Shown one piece after another: positions 1 to 6,762 of a DNA stretch of 6,843 bases. Location of the stretch: positions 1 through 6,843 of the forward strand of contig JAFVRL010000353.1 of NCBI GenBank assembly GCA_017504325.1. The letters are read 5' to 3'. The number at the start of each line of letters is the position of its first letter. Within the stretch, counting starts at the first letter, position 1. This DNA comes from Lentisphaeria bacterium. Its GTDB lineage: Bacteria > Verrucomicrobiota > Lentisphaeria > Victivallales > UBA1829. The translations under genes were made by a program, and so were the position numbers. Below the pieces are notes generated by a model. That model made no database searches. It had not been told where the DNA came from and was given only the letters and a program-made list of their open reading frames with translations.

Positions 1-115
1 AGGGAAGATCCAGCTTGTTCCCGATCACGAGGTTTCCCGGAACGGCAGGATCATAACCTACCGGAATTTCTGCGGAGAACTCTGGGACTTCCCCGATGTG
101 GAAGACGGGGAATAA
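1..115 (+). CDS. 3' end of an unidentified protein-coding gene (partial)
   Basis: A plus-strand frame is open from the left edge (first full codon at base 2) and ends at TAA 113-115, giving the last 37 residues of a protein. The tail is polar and aromatic-rich, contains ITYRNFCGELWDFP and ends in the acidic stretch DVEDGE. I do not recognise the family. If real, it is convergent with the PHP gene, whose stop lies 43 bases further on. The exact complementary frame on the minus strand is also open and looks protein-like, but it has no ATG and only an internal GTG at about base 28, so the plus strand is preferred. The evidence is a stop in a sensible place and a plausible residue composition. 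The start and most of the protein lie outside the window. Confidence 0.45.
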   Translation, partial: GKIQLVPDHEVSRNGRIITYRNFCGELWDFPDVEDGE

Positions 116-121
116 GTACGG

Positions 122-148
122 AAAAAGCCGGATTTGTTCAATAAGGCT
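122..148 (-). terminator. possible weak intrinsic terminator after the PHP gene
   Basis: Read on the minus strand just after the PHP stop codon, AGCC pairs with GGCT across a 15-base loop and is followed directly by a run of T. The stem is only 4 bp, so this is weak. It lies in the right place, between two apparently convergent genes. Confidence 0.25.
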
Positions 149-158
149 GATCCTACTC

Positions 159-1571
159 TCAACCCCAGAACTCTCTTTCCAGTTCCGCAAGCTCTTTATG
201 AAGAGCGGCAAAACCTTCTTTATCCGGGCTGAAGACAAGTTTTTTCATCTCTTCCACGCCGTCAAGTCTTTCTTTATAAGGACGGTGGATGAAGGATTCA
301 TACTGGGGATCCATATCCCCTGTGGCAAGAGCTTTGAAAAGAAGATCCGCTTCCTTTCTTCTCAACATATCATGTTTTTCAAAATAATTTTCCCGCAGGA
401 AGTGATAGAAGGTAACCCAGGATAAAGTTCCGGTGGTACGGGGAAACTCGCCTGCAAGGAAACTTACCGCCACATTCTGATTGGCAAGAAGAGCATTTTT
501 CAGACTGGAAAACTCATTTTTCCCGGCAAAAATCACGGTCTGGTTCTTTGCAATCCCTTCCATTCCGTGGGAATCGGTATTGCCCATGGCAGGGAAGTAA
601 CGACCCGCTTTCAGGCAGAGATCCATATACATGGCGTGACTTTCCTCCACATTGCGTTTCCCGTCGCCAAAGACTTCAATAGCATCAAAAAGACGGTTTT
701 CCAATACATAATCCCGGATGGCGGGAGGCAGGAAAAGTCTGCTGTTGGGCCGCCAGAAAGGATGACAGAACACATTTACCCCCCCCGCTTCATGCACAAG
801 ATCATGGATCACATGATAATTTGCCGCAAGGTGGCGCATGAAATGATCTTTATAGGCAGGTACTTTGGCAAGATAGTGATTATAGATGGTATCGTACTCT
901 TTCTGTCCTTTGAAAAGACGCCAGGAGATCCCCTTATTACCGCCGAAATTCAGATTGTGGATGGTGTGCAGATCAGGCAGATGCACTTCTTCTGAAGGAT
1001 ACACCTGAAAGGAACTTCCACACTGCTGAATAAAATCCATTGCTTTCAGGGCGGGAAAATGCTGTTTGTGATCGGCGATCCCGATAAAATCCATACCCAG
1101 AGAACAGTTTACTGCCGCATAATATTCCGGACTCAGATACTCCTTCTGGTGACAACAGCCGGAAAAACCGCTGTGCAGATGGGTATCCCCTTTGAAAGGA
1201 CGCAAAGAAAGATATTTTTCCGGCATGGAATAGATACGGAACTCCACAAGGATCCGTTCCCCCATGCGTACCCGGAAGGTGTTTTCCCCCTCTCCGGCAA
1301 AAGGATAGGTAAAACGCAAGACTCCGTTTTCATCAATGGAAGTATTATGGATCTCTTCAAAAGGAGGTCTTCCCATATCAAACTGATTACCGCAGGTATA
1401 GCCGGGAAGATCCTCATTGGTGAAAAGTCCGTCCGCTCTTACGCTGTCAACAATGATCTCCCCTTTGAAATTCCGCAAATCCGAATGGGGAAATCTCCCT
1501 CTGACCATAATTTCCCGTATTTTATCTGTTGCAACGATACGGGGGGAAATGTAATAAAGATCTTCTTTCAT
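159..1571 (-). CDS. PHP-domain metallohydrolase of unknown substrate, 470 aa
   Basis: The middle of this protein is a PHP (polymerase and histidinol phosphatase) domain, a TIM-barrel-like fold that binds two or three metal ions and usually hydrolyses phosphoesters. The visible metal-binding signatures are GDTHLHS (His131, His133), GIADHK (Asp167, His168), EEVH (Glu194/195, His197), FCHPF (His270) and GNTDSHG (Asp333, His335). Together they suggest an intact active site. The first ~125 residues are rich in short beta-like stretches and are not part of the PHP fold. The last ~90 residues are helical and highly charged. At 470 aa it is much longer than stand-alone PHP phosphatases such as HisK (about 270 aa), and it has no polymerase or helix-hairpin-helix part as in PolX or DnaE. 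No signal peptide or membrane segment is visible, so it is probably cytoplasmic. The ATG at 1569-1571 is preceded by AAAGGAAAGGAAAC. It follows the MATE gene by 81 bases. The class is secure, but the substrate is not known; a role in histidine synthesis is not supported. Confidence 0.88.
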   Translation of the reverse strand: MKEDLYYISPRIVATDKIREIMVRGRFPHSDLRNFKGEIIVDSVRADGLFTNEDLPGYTCGNQFDMGRPPFEEIHNTSIDENGVLRFTYPFAGEGENTFRVRMGERILVEFRIYSMPEKYLSLRPFKGDTHLHSGFSGCCHQKEYLSPEYYAAVNCSLGMDFIGIADHKQHFPALKAMDFIQQCGSSFQVYPSEEVHLPDLHTIHNLNFGGNKGISWRLFKGQKEYDTIYNHYLAKVPAYKDHFMRHLAANYHVIHDLVHEAGGVNVFCHPFWRPNSRLFLPPAIRDYVLENRLFDAIEVFGDGKRNVEESHAMYMDLCLKAGRYFPAMGNTDSHGMEGIAKNQTVIFAGKNEFSSLKNALLANQNVAVSFLAGEFPRTTGTLSWVTFYHFLRENYFEKHDMLRRKEADLLFKALATGDMDPQYESFIHRPYKERLDGVEEMKKLVFSPDKEGFAALHKELAELEREFWG

Positions 1572-1576
1572 GTTTC

Positions 1577-1629
1577 CTTTCCTTTCAGAAGTGATATTGT
1601 TTACGATACAATATATCCTGAAAGAAAAG
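1577..1629 (-). promoter_or_regulatory. long inverted repeat covering the PHP-gene ribosome binding site
   Basis: On the minus strand CTTTTCTTTCAG (1629 to 1618) can pair with CTGAAAGGAAAG (1588 to 1577) at 11 of 12 positions. Inside it is a second, perfect 7-bp stem, ATATTGT (1614 to 1608) with ACAATAT (1600 to 1594), around a 7-base loop. The outer 3' arm contains most of the purine-rich Shine-Dalgarno of the PHP gene and stops five bases before its ATG. If transcribed from upstream, the RNA could fold and hide the ribosome binding site. The inner dyad could instead be a protein operator. The pairing is seen directly, but the function is inferred. Confidence 0.45.
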
Positions 1630-1638
1630 TTTTACAAA
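1610..1638 (-). promoter_or_regulatory. weak candidate promoter for the PHP gene
   Basis: TTTGTA (1638 to 1633) and TATATT (1615 to 1610) are spaced 17 bases apart on the minus strand. The -10 matches consensus at 5 of 6 positions, but the -35 at only 3 of 6. The 7-bp dyad overlaps the -10 and the expected start of transcription, a usual place for a repressor site. In AT-rich sequence such matches arise easily, so this is tentative. Confidence 0.22.
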
Positions 1639-1640
1639 CA

Positions 1641-1668
1641 GAAAAAAAGATTTTATGGTCTTTTTTTC
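1641..1668 (-). repeat. A/T-rich perfect hairpin spanning the MATE stop codon
   Basis: GAAAAAAAGA (1641-1650) and TCTTTTTTTC (1659-1668) form a perfect 10-bp stem around an 8-base loop that contains the TAA stop of the MATE gene (1653-1655). In the minus-strand transcript the 3' arm is U-rich, so it might act as a weak terminator or pause site. The stem has almost no G-C pairs and there is no separate U tract after it, so termination is not assured. Confidence 0.35.
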
Positions 1669-3074
1669 AGAAAAGGAAGCATATCCTGCCAGATGTGTTT
1701 CCCGTCGTAGGGTTTCCCATCTTCCGCCGGAAGATTTTTTACCAGACCTGCTGCCAGATACATACCGGTAAATCCGGCAAGTACATCCGCCGCAAAACGA
1801 GCCCAGAACAGCCCTTCCAGATTGTTGAAATACAAAGCAATGAAGGAGAAGGGCAGAAGAAGTCCGATCATACGGAACCCATTGAGATAAGCGGAGATCC
1901 GGGGATGACCGCATCCGGTGAAGAAGAAGCCGGAATATCTGTGGATCTCTGTAGCCCAGAATCCCCAGGGAATGATCCGCATACAAGTTGCCATGATCTT
2001 CCGTACCTCCGGATCCGGGGAAAACTGTTTCACAAGCAGATCAGCAAGGAAGAAATAGATGACCGCCATAACCAGCAGGAAGAAGAAAGCAAAAAGGAAG
2101 GAAAAGCGTTTGCACTCTCTGATCCTGCCGTAGAGTCTTGCCCCGAAATTCTGTCCAACCATAGGCATAAGGGAGATCCCCAACGCCATGGGAAATACAA
2201 AGGCAAGCATCTCCAGTCTTGCTGCCGCCGCTGTCGCCGCAACCGCCGCATCCCCGAACTTTGCCGTGATCCAGGTGATGACAAAAGAGCCGAGAGGCAT
2301 CATCAGCATCCCCAGAGAAGAGGGAATGGCATATTTGATAATGAGAAGCCACGCCTTATTCATGATTTTCCATGCAGGAACTTTCAGTACAAACAATCCC
2401 TTATGATGAAGCACAGTCAGCGCAACTGCTGCAGAACAAGCCTGGGCGATCACCGTAGCAAGTGCCGCACCCCGCATCCCCATTGCCGGAACCGGCCCCC
2501 AGCCGAAAATAAAGAGAGGGTCAAGAATGGTATTGAGGACAAGTCCCGCCACCATAAGAGTACTGGCAGTACGGGAATAGCCGGAGGAGATGAGAAGATC
2601 ATTGCCGGTCAAGCCCACAAAGGCGGTCACACATCCCAGGAACCATATATCCATGTACTCCTTTGCCAGCGGCAGAGCCGCTTCAGAAGCATTCATCATC
2701 CGGATGAGAGATTCTGAAACAAAAAGTCCGCAAATCCCTGCAACAAGAGAGATCACAGTAATAAGAGCGAGCCCGGAAAAGATGAGATTGGTTGCCTTTC
2801 CATGCTTGCCGCCCCCCAGACTTTGGGCGGAAGTAGCCATTACCCCAATGGTAAGACCGCGGAAGAAGCACCCCACCAGCATGATAATGGGCATGGTGAA
2901 TCCCATTGCCGCCATGGGGATCTTCCCCAGATTGCCTATAAAGTAGGTATCCACAATATTGTAACCGGACATGGCAAGAGTTCCGGCGAGCATGGCAAAG
3001 CCGGTTTTCAGCATTGTACCGCCAATGGAACCTCTGGTGTAATTGCTTTTTGTTTTTTTCGTGTTTGCTGTCAT
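1653..3074 (-). CDS. MATE-family multidrug/toxin efflux transporter, 473 aa
   Basis: This is an inner-membrane exporter of the MATE family, which uses a Na+ or H+ gradient to expel drugs or metabolites. The length and the run of about twelve hydrophobic segments fit two MatE halves of six helices each. Family-like features are YNIVDTYFIGNLG near residues 38-50, GCFFRGLTIGVMATSAQSLGGG at about 68-89, NTILDPLFIFGWG at 181-193 followed by MGMRGAALATVIAQ, and MPMVGQNFGAR at 303-313 in the second half. The lysine-rich N-terminus and basic C-terminus should face the cytoplasm. The ATG at 3072-3074 lies three bases after the helicase stop, with no recognisable Shine-Dalgarno, so translation probably depends on ribosomes finishing the helicase. 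An internal Met21 is possible but has no better ribosome site. The substrate cannot be told from sequence, and the NorM/DinF/other subclass was not assigned. Confidence 0.93.
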   Translation of the reverse strand: MTANTKKTKSNYTRGSIGGTMLKTGFAMLAGTLAMSGYNIVDTYFIGNLGKIPMAAMGFTMPIIMLVGCFFRGLTIGVMATSAQSLGGGKHGKATNLIFSGLALITVISLVAGICGLFVSESLIRMMNASEAALPLAKEYMDIWFLGCVTAFVGLTGNDLLISSGYSRTASTLMVAGLVLNTILDPLFIFGWGPVPAMGMRGAALATVIAQACSAAVALTVLHHKGLFVLKVPAWKIMNKAWLLIIKYAIPSSLGMLMMPLGSFVITWITAKFGDAAVAATAAAARLEMLAFVFPMALGISLMPMVGQNFGARLYGRIRECKRFSFLFAFFFLLVMAVIYFFLADLLVKQFSPDPEVRKIMATCMRIIPWGFWATEIHRYSGFFFTGCGHPRISAYLNGFRMIGLLLPFSFIALYFNNLEGLFWARFAADVLAGFTGMYLAAGLVKNLPAEDGKPYDGKHIWQDMLPFLKKRP

Positions 3075-3077
3075 TTT

Positions 3078-5126
3078 TCAATCATCATCATATTCGTTAA
3101 GCTGGCTGTCAAAATAATCTATAAAGGCATCCTCAATATCCTGTGCCGCCATGGGCTTCAGAAAATCTGTATAGTCCGGGTGTTCCGTTTCTTCCGGAAG
3201 TTCTGCAAGAAATGCCGACGGTCTCTCCCTGACATATTCATGGAATTTGAAACGCTTTTTGGCAAAGGTAATGAACAGCTGCTGCTGTGCCCTTGTGATG
3301 GCTACATAAAAGAGGCGTCTTTCCTCTTCCAGCCCTCCTTCACTCAAAGCTCTTTCATGGGGGAAGGTATTGTGTTCCAATCCTACAAGAAATACAACCG
3401 GAAATTCCAATCCTTTGCTGGCATGGACTGTGGAAAGGATGGTGCCGTCATAGTCATCGGAATCATCTGTTCTGTCAGAATCATCCAGAAGGGAATAGGA
3501 TTCAAGGAAGTCGTTAAGCGTACACTTTCCTTCCAGTTTTCTTTCATATAATCCCATGAAGGTAAGGAACTCAAAAACATTTTCCTGCCGTTTTTCCGCT
3601 TCTTTCATGTCCTTGTAGATCTTCTGCATCCCGTTGAGATAACCTATCTCTACAAGGTACTCCCGGGCAATGATGGCAATGGGAGTTCCCTGCGGGTCAG
3701 CAAAAAGTTCCCTGTATTTATTTATGACGGAGATGAAATTGCGTACAGAAGACGCGGCAAGGGAAGAAAGGTGTTTCCGGCACTCCTCTTTTTCCATACA
3801 GGCAAGGATACTGCTTTTTTCCTGTTTCTGCATCTCCCGCAAGGTGAGAACAGCTTTGTCCCCCAGTCCTCTGGGAGGTACCGGCAGAACACGCAATACA
3901 CTCTGATCGTCCCGGGGATTGACGATGAGCTTGAGGTAACTTGCCGCATCCTTCACCTCTTTTCTTTGCAGAAATTCCTGACCGCCAATGATCTTCGGCC
4001 GTATGCCCCTGCGTTTCATTTCCAGTTCAAAGGAACGGGAAAGATGGTTGGAACGGTAAAGAACCGCAAAATCACTGTAATTCATATCCGGATTCATTGC
4101 CCGGATATTTTCAATAGTGTCCACAATGAATTTTGCTTCTTCATCCCCGTTTTCAACCGCAAAGACTTTAACGCTTTCCCCTTCGCCTTTTGCCGACCAG
4201 AGATTTTTGTCATATCTTGTACCATTCTGACCGATGACCGCATTTGCCGCACGGAGAATGGCATTGGTGGAACGGTAATTCTGTTCCAGTTTGATCTCCT
4301 TTGCTCCGGGAAAATACCGGGGGAATTCAAGGATATTGGCTACTTCCGCTCCGCGCCAGGAATAAATACTCTGGTCATCATCCCCCACCACACAAAGGTT
4401 CATCTTTTCCCCGGCAAGTTTCTGAATGATGAGAAACTGTGCTGTATTGGTGTCCTGATATTCGTCGATAAGCAGATAGTGATAGATGTTCTGCCATTTT
4501 TCCAGGGTTTCCGGATGTTCCTCAAAGATCTTCAACGTAAGGAGCAATATATCATCAAAATCCAGAGTATTCTGCAATTCCAGCATTTTCTGATAACGCT
4601 CATAGACTTTTGCCATATCCTCTTCCCGGGAATAATCCGGAGCGTCATTAAGGGCATCCTCCGGAAATTTCAGACGGTTTTTCATTCTGCTGATATACCC
4701 CAGGATCTCCGGTGTGGCAAGTTCGTCTTTGGCAAATCCCAGCTCCGCCGCCGCCTGACGGATCAAACTGGATTGGTCGGAATCATCCGCAATACTGAAA
4801 GAGGAGTTGTAATGCCCGGCAAGATGGATCTCTTTGCGTAATACCCGTACACAGAATGAATGGAATGTTCCCAGCGTCACTTTGGCAGCGAGACGGGGAT
4901 CTATAAGGGAATTGAGTCTTTCCCGCATCTCTTTTGCCGCTTTATTGGTAAAGGTCACTCCGAGAATGGATGACGGGGGGATCCCCTGTTCGATCATATA
5001 GGCAATGCGGCAGGTGATGACCCTTGTTTTGCCTGTTCCTGCTCCTGCAAGAACAAGAAGCGGGCCGTCAATGGTCGTGGCGGCATCTTTCTGCTCGGGA
5101 TTCAGAGATTCAATAACAGAGGACAT
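3078..5126 (-). CDS. UvrD/Rep-family superfamily 1A DNA helicase, 682 aa
   Basis: This is an ATP-dependent 3'-5' DNA helicase (SF1A) with all the conserved motifs in order: the Walker A AGAGTGKT at 27-34, motif Ia VTFTNKAAKEM at 57-67, TLGTFHSFC at 84-92, the Walker B DEYQD at 221-225, motif III GDDDQSIYSWRGA at 248-260, LEQNYRST at 280-287, motif V VHASKGLEFPVVF at 567-579 and motif VI EEERRLFYVAITRAQ at 600-614. It therefore looks active. Length and C-terminus (RERPSAFLAELPEE, then a short acidic tail) resemble Rep (about 673 aa) more than PcrA/UvrD (about 720-740 aa), and no C-terminal RNA-polymerase-binding Tudor-like domain is evident. The family acts in replication restart, clearing proteins from DNA, and repair. 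Rep, PcrA and UvrD cannot be separated firmly here, so no symbol is given. The ATG at 5124-5126 is chosen for its Shine-Dalgarno; the longer open frame reaches only a TTG at 5171 inside a stem-loop. It overlaps no gene and is closely followed by the MATE gene. Confidence 0.95.
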   Translation of the reverse strand: MSSVIESLNPEQKDAATTIDGPLLVLAGAGTGKTRVITCRIAYMIEQGIPPSSILGVTFTNKAAKEMRERLNSLIDPRLAAKVTLGTFHSFCVRVLRKEIHLAGHYNSSFSIADDSDQSSLIRQAAAELGFAKDELATPEILGYISRMKNRLKFPEDALNDAPDYSREEDMAKVYERYQKMLELQNTLDFDDILLLTLKIFEEHPETLEKWQNIYHYLLIDEYQDTNTAQFLIIQKLAGEKMNLCVVGDDDQSIYSWRGAEVANILEFPRYFPGAKEIKLEQNYRSTNAILRAANAVIGQNGTRYDKNLWSAKGEGESVKVFAVENGDEEAKFIVDTIENIRAMNPDMNYSDFAVLYRSNHLSRSFELEMKRRGIRPKIIGGQEFLQRKEVKDAASYLKLIVNPRDDQSVLRVLPVPPRGLGDKAVLTLREMQKQEKSSILACMEKEECRKHLSSLAASSVRNFISVINKYRELFADPQGTPIAIIAREYLVEIGYLNGMQKIYKDMKEAEKRQENVFEFLTFMGLYERKLEGKCTLNDFLESYSLLDDSDRTDDSDDYDGTILSTVHASKGLEFPVVFLVGLEHNTFPHERALSEGGLEEERRLFYVAITRAQQQLFITFAKKRFKFHEYVRERPSAFLAELPEETEHPDYTDFLKPMAAQDIEDAFIDYFDSQLNEYDDD

Positions 5127-5134
5127 GAAAAAAA

Positions 5135-5140
5135 CTCCGG
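5135..5140 (-). promoter_or_regulatory. Shine-Dalgarno deciding the helicase start
   Basis: CCGGAG on the minus strand lies eight bases, mostly a T run, before the ATG at 5126. It supports this start over the upstream in-frame TTG at 5171, which would add 15 hydrophobic residues not seen in Rep/UvrD proteins. Confidence 0.7.
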
Positions 5141-5141
5141 A

Positions 5142-5185
5142 AATAAAAGGGAAAAGGAAAGAACACCCCAATGGATGATCTTTCC
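5142..5185 (-). terminator. probable intrinsic terminator after hisG-purO
   Basis: On the minus strand, 27 bases after the purO stop, bases 5185 to 5156 fold into a 13-position stem around the loop ATTG. GGAAAG pairs with CTTTCC at the base, and ATCC against GGGGT-type pairs lie near the top, with one T-T mismatch and one G-U pair. It is followed by a pyrimidine tail (TTTTCCCTTTTATTT) with most but not all positions T. The structure is clear. Termination efficiency is uncertain because the U tract is broken by CCC, and because the helicase start lies only about 15 bases beyond. Confidence 0.55.
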
Positions 5186-5211
5186 CTGAATATTATCGGA
5201 TAAGACTCTTT

Positions 5212-5853
5212 TTACAGAGCAGCATCTTCCACAGCGTAATCAAAATCGCTTCCGTTCCAGAGAGCGGCAGCGGCAGTCACCGGCTTTTCAAAATCGGCAA
5301 AAACGCCTTTACCGATCATGTAGGAAGTAATATCTTCCGCTGTTGCAGCGGAAAATGCTTCATCCACATTCTGAAGGGCGGGAGCATTTTTTTCATAGGT
5401 GGAAAGATAATAGATCTTGCCGGGTTCCAGATCAATGGAACGGACAAGAAGAGCGTCTTTCCGGACGATCCCCATCATGGCAATGCCTTTTGCCGCATCA
5501 ACTGCGGCAGCGATACGGGGAGTATCCAGAGAGTCTTTTTCATAATCCATTGCCATAAGTCCCAGAGCAAAAGCATCTCTCAAATTCATGCCGGAGATGA
5601 CTTTTTCAATAATGGGATCGGTCTGGGAGCCGTTGGTGGCAAGCGCAATGCTTCCGCAGAGACGGACGCAGTTATAGGCAATATAGGGATTTTTGGCAAG
5701 GTCGGCTTCGTGACCGGCTCTGGGCAGGATGGAGATGGTCTTGCCAGTGATCTTTGCGGTACGGTTGGGGAAAGAACGGGAGGATACACGATAGGCGGCA
5801 GTTACTTTTCCGTCAGGAGTCATCCCGGCTGCAACGATTCTTCCGATATACAT
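5212..5853 (-). CDS. purO: IMP cyclohydrolase, archaeal PurO type, 213 aa
   Basis: PurO closes the ring of FAICAR to give IMP and water, the last step of de novo purine synthesis (EC 3.5.4.10). Most bacteria use the N-terminal domain of PurH for this; PurO is the unrelated Ntn-hydrolase-fold enzyme first described in archaea. The family assignment rests on MYIGRIVAAG at the N-terminus, AYRVSSRSFPNR at 20-31, NPYIAYNCVR at 55-64, TNGSQTDPI near 73-81, and AMDYEKDSLDTPRIAA at 101-116. The length (213 aa) matches the roughly 200 aa of archaeal PurO. The protein has no signal peptide or membrane segment and should be cytosolic. The ATG at 5851-5853 has GAAAGGA seven bases upstream and starts 14 bases after the hisG stop, so the two are co-transcribed. 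AICAR released in histidine synthesis is the precursor of its substrate. A PurO-like protein with a changed activity is possible; I did not check each catalytic residue. Confidence 0.88.
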   Translation of the reverse strand: MYIGRIVAAGMTPDGKVTAAYRVSSRSFPNRTAKITGKTISILPRAGHEADLAKNPYIAYNCVRLCGSIALATNGSQTDPIIEKVISGMNLRDAFALGLMAMDYEKDSLDTPRIAAAVDAAKGIAMMGIVRKDALLVRSIDLEPGKIYYLSTYEKNAPALQNVDEAFSAATAEDITSYMIGKGVFADFEKPVTAAAALWNGSDFDYAVEDAAL

Positions 5854-5867
5854 TTTGATCCTTTCTC

Positions 5868-6740
5868 TTATTCAACGATCTTGGTGAGGGGATATTCCAC
5901 AATGCCTTTGGCACCCAGTCTTTTGAGTTCGGGAATAAGCTCTCTTGCCACATGTTCGGTGACGATGGTATTTACTGCAACCCAGTCCGGATCGGAAAGC
6001 TGGGAAACGGTGGGGTGTTCAAGGGCGGGAAGTTTGGAAATGATCTCATCCAGTTTATCTTTGGGAACATTGAGCATGAGTCCGTATTTGCCTTCAGCGG
6101 TAAGAACTGCTTTGAGAAGAAGCGCAATATTTTCGATCTTGCGTTTCTTTTCCGGATCCTGCATTGCCTGTTTGTTGGCGATGAAACGGGTGGTACTGAT
6201 GCAGAGTGTATCCACGATACGCAGTTTGTTGGCGCGCAGGGAGGAACCTGTTTCAGTGATCTCCACGATAGCATCGGCAAATCTGGGAGGCTTTACTTCG
6301 GTGGCACCCCAGGAGAAATCCACGGTAGCATTGACGCCGTGTTTTGCAAGGTAGCGTTTGGTCATACCCACTGCTTCTGTGGAGATGCGTTTGCCTTCCA
6401 GATCTTTGGCGCACTGGATGGGGGAGTCTTCGGGAACGGCAAGAACCCAGCGCAGAGGATTTCTGCCGACTTTTCCGTAAACAAGTTCGGCTGCTTCATA
6501 AACATCGGAACCGTTTTCCTGGATCCAGTCATAACCGGTAAGACCGCAGTCAAGGATACCTTCCTCCACATATTTGCTCATTTCTTGTGCGCGGATGAGC
6601 ATGCATTCGATCTCCGGATCGTCGATGGTGGGATAATAGGATCTGCTGCTGATGGATACTTTGTAACCGGCTTTTGCAAACATGTCCACAGTGGACTGTT
6701 CAAGACTTCCTTTCGGGAAGCCGAGCATGAGTTTTGCCAT
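5868..6740 (-). CDS. hisG: ATP phosphoribosyltransferase, long form, 290 aa
   Basis: HisG joins ATP and PRPP to give phosphoribosyl-ATP and pyrophosphate, the first committed step of histidine synthesis (EC 2.4.2.17), in the cytosol. Key signatures are GFPKGSL at 7-13, the CGLTG loop at 65-69 followed by YDWI, SWGATEVKPP at 143-152, and the PRPP-binding loop DAIVEITETGSSLRAN at 156-171. The length of 290 aa and a C-terminal domain from about residue 212, with GLMLNVPKDKLDEI and the end motif AKGIVEYPLTKIV, identify the long form. That form carries its own regulatory (HisG_C) domain, forms hexamers, is inhibited by histidine and does not need HisZ. The ATG at 6738-6740 was chosen for its Shine-Dalgarno; an upstream in-frame TTG at 6791 overlaps the promoter. 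It leads the unit with purO. No other his gene is in the window. Confidence 0.96.
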   Translation of the reverse strand: MAKLMLGFPKGSLEQSTVDMFAKAGYKVSISSRSYYPTIDDPEIECMLIRAQEMSKYVEEGILDCGLTGYDWIQENGSDVYEAAELVYGKVGRNPLRWVLAVPEDSPIQCAKDLEGKRISTEAVGMTKRYLAKHGVNATVDFSWGATEVKPPRFADAIVEITETGSSLRANKLRIVDTLCISTTRFIANKQAMQDPEKKRKIENIALLLKAVLTAEGKYGLMLNVPKDKLDEIISKLPALEHPTVSQLSDPDWVAVNTIVTEHVARELIPELKRLGAKGIVEYPLTKIVE

Positions 6741-6745
6741 TTTGA

Positions 6746-6754
6746 TTTCCTTTC
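6746..6754 (-). promoter_or_regulatory. Shine-Dalgarno deciding the hisG start
   Basis: GAAAGGAAA on the minus strand ends five bases before the ATG at 6740. The same purine-rich type of site precedes purO and the PHP gene, and it supports this start over the upstream TTG at 6791. Confidence 0.65.
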
Positions 6755-6762
6755 TTTTGTTG

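Noticed and set aside
1059..2717. A 552-residue open frame on the plus strand opposite the MATE and PHP genes
   Set aside because: It runs across the boundary of two clear genes and is rich in Arg, His, Lys and Pro with no recognisable domain. It is best explained as an antisense shadow of biased codons.
2683..3081. A 132-residue minus-strand frame overlapping the start of the MATE gene
   Set aside because: It starts with TTG, is out of frame with the MATE gene, has no domain, and its composition is that of a shifted reading of a membrane protein.
3771..4841. A 356-residue plus-strand open frame inside the helicase gene
   Set aside because: It lies wholly opposite a helicase with complete motifs and has no family signature. 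It is a shadow frame.
5127..5171. N-terminal extension of the helicase to a TTG at 5171
   Set aside because: It would start inside the terminator-like stem and add hydrophobic residues foreign to the family. The ATG at 5126 has a good Shine-Dalgarno.
5192..5197. GATAAT as a -10 for a helicase promoter
   Set aside because: No -35 resembling TTGACA lies 16-18 bases upstream, and there is no extended -10.
822..5500. Recurrent TTTGCCGC-like words across several genes
   Set aside because: They fall inside coding regions and mostly encode Ala-Ala-Lys or similar, so codon preference explains them. They show no regular spacing or intergenic position.
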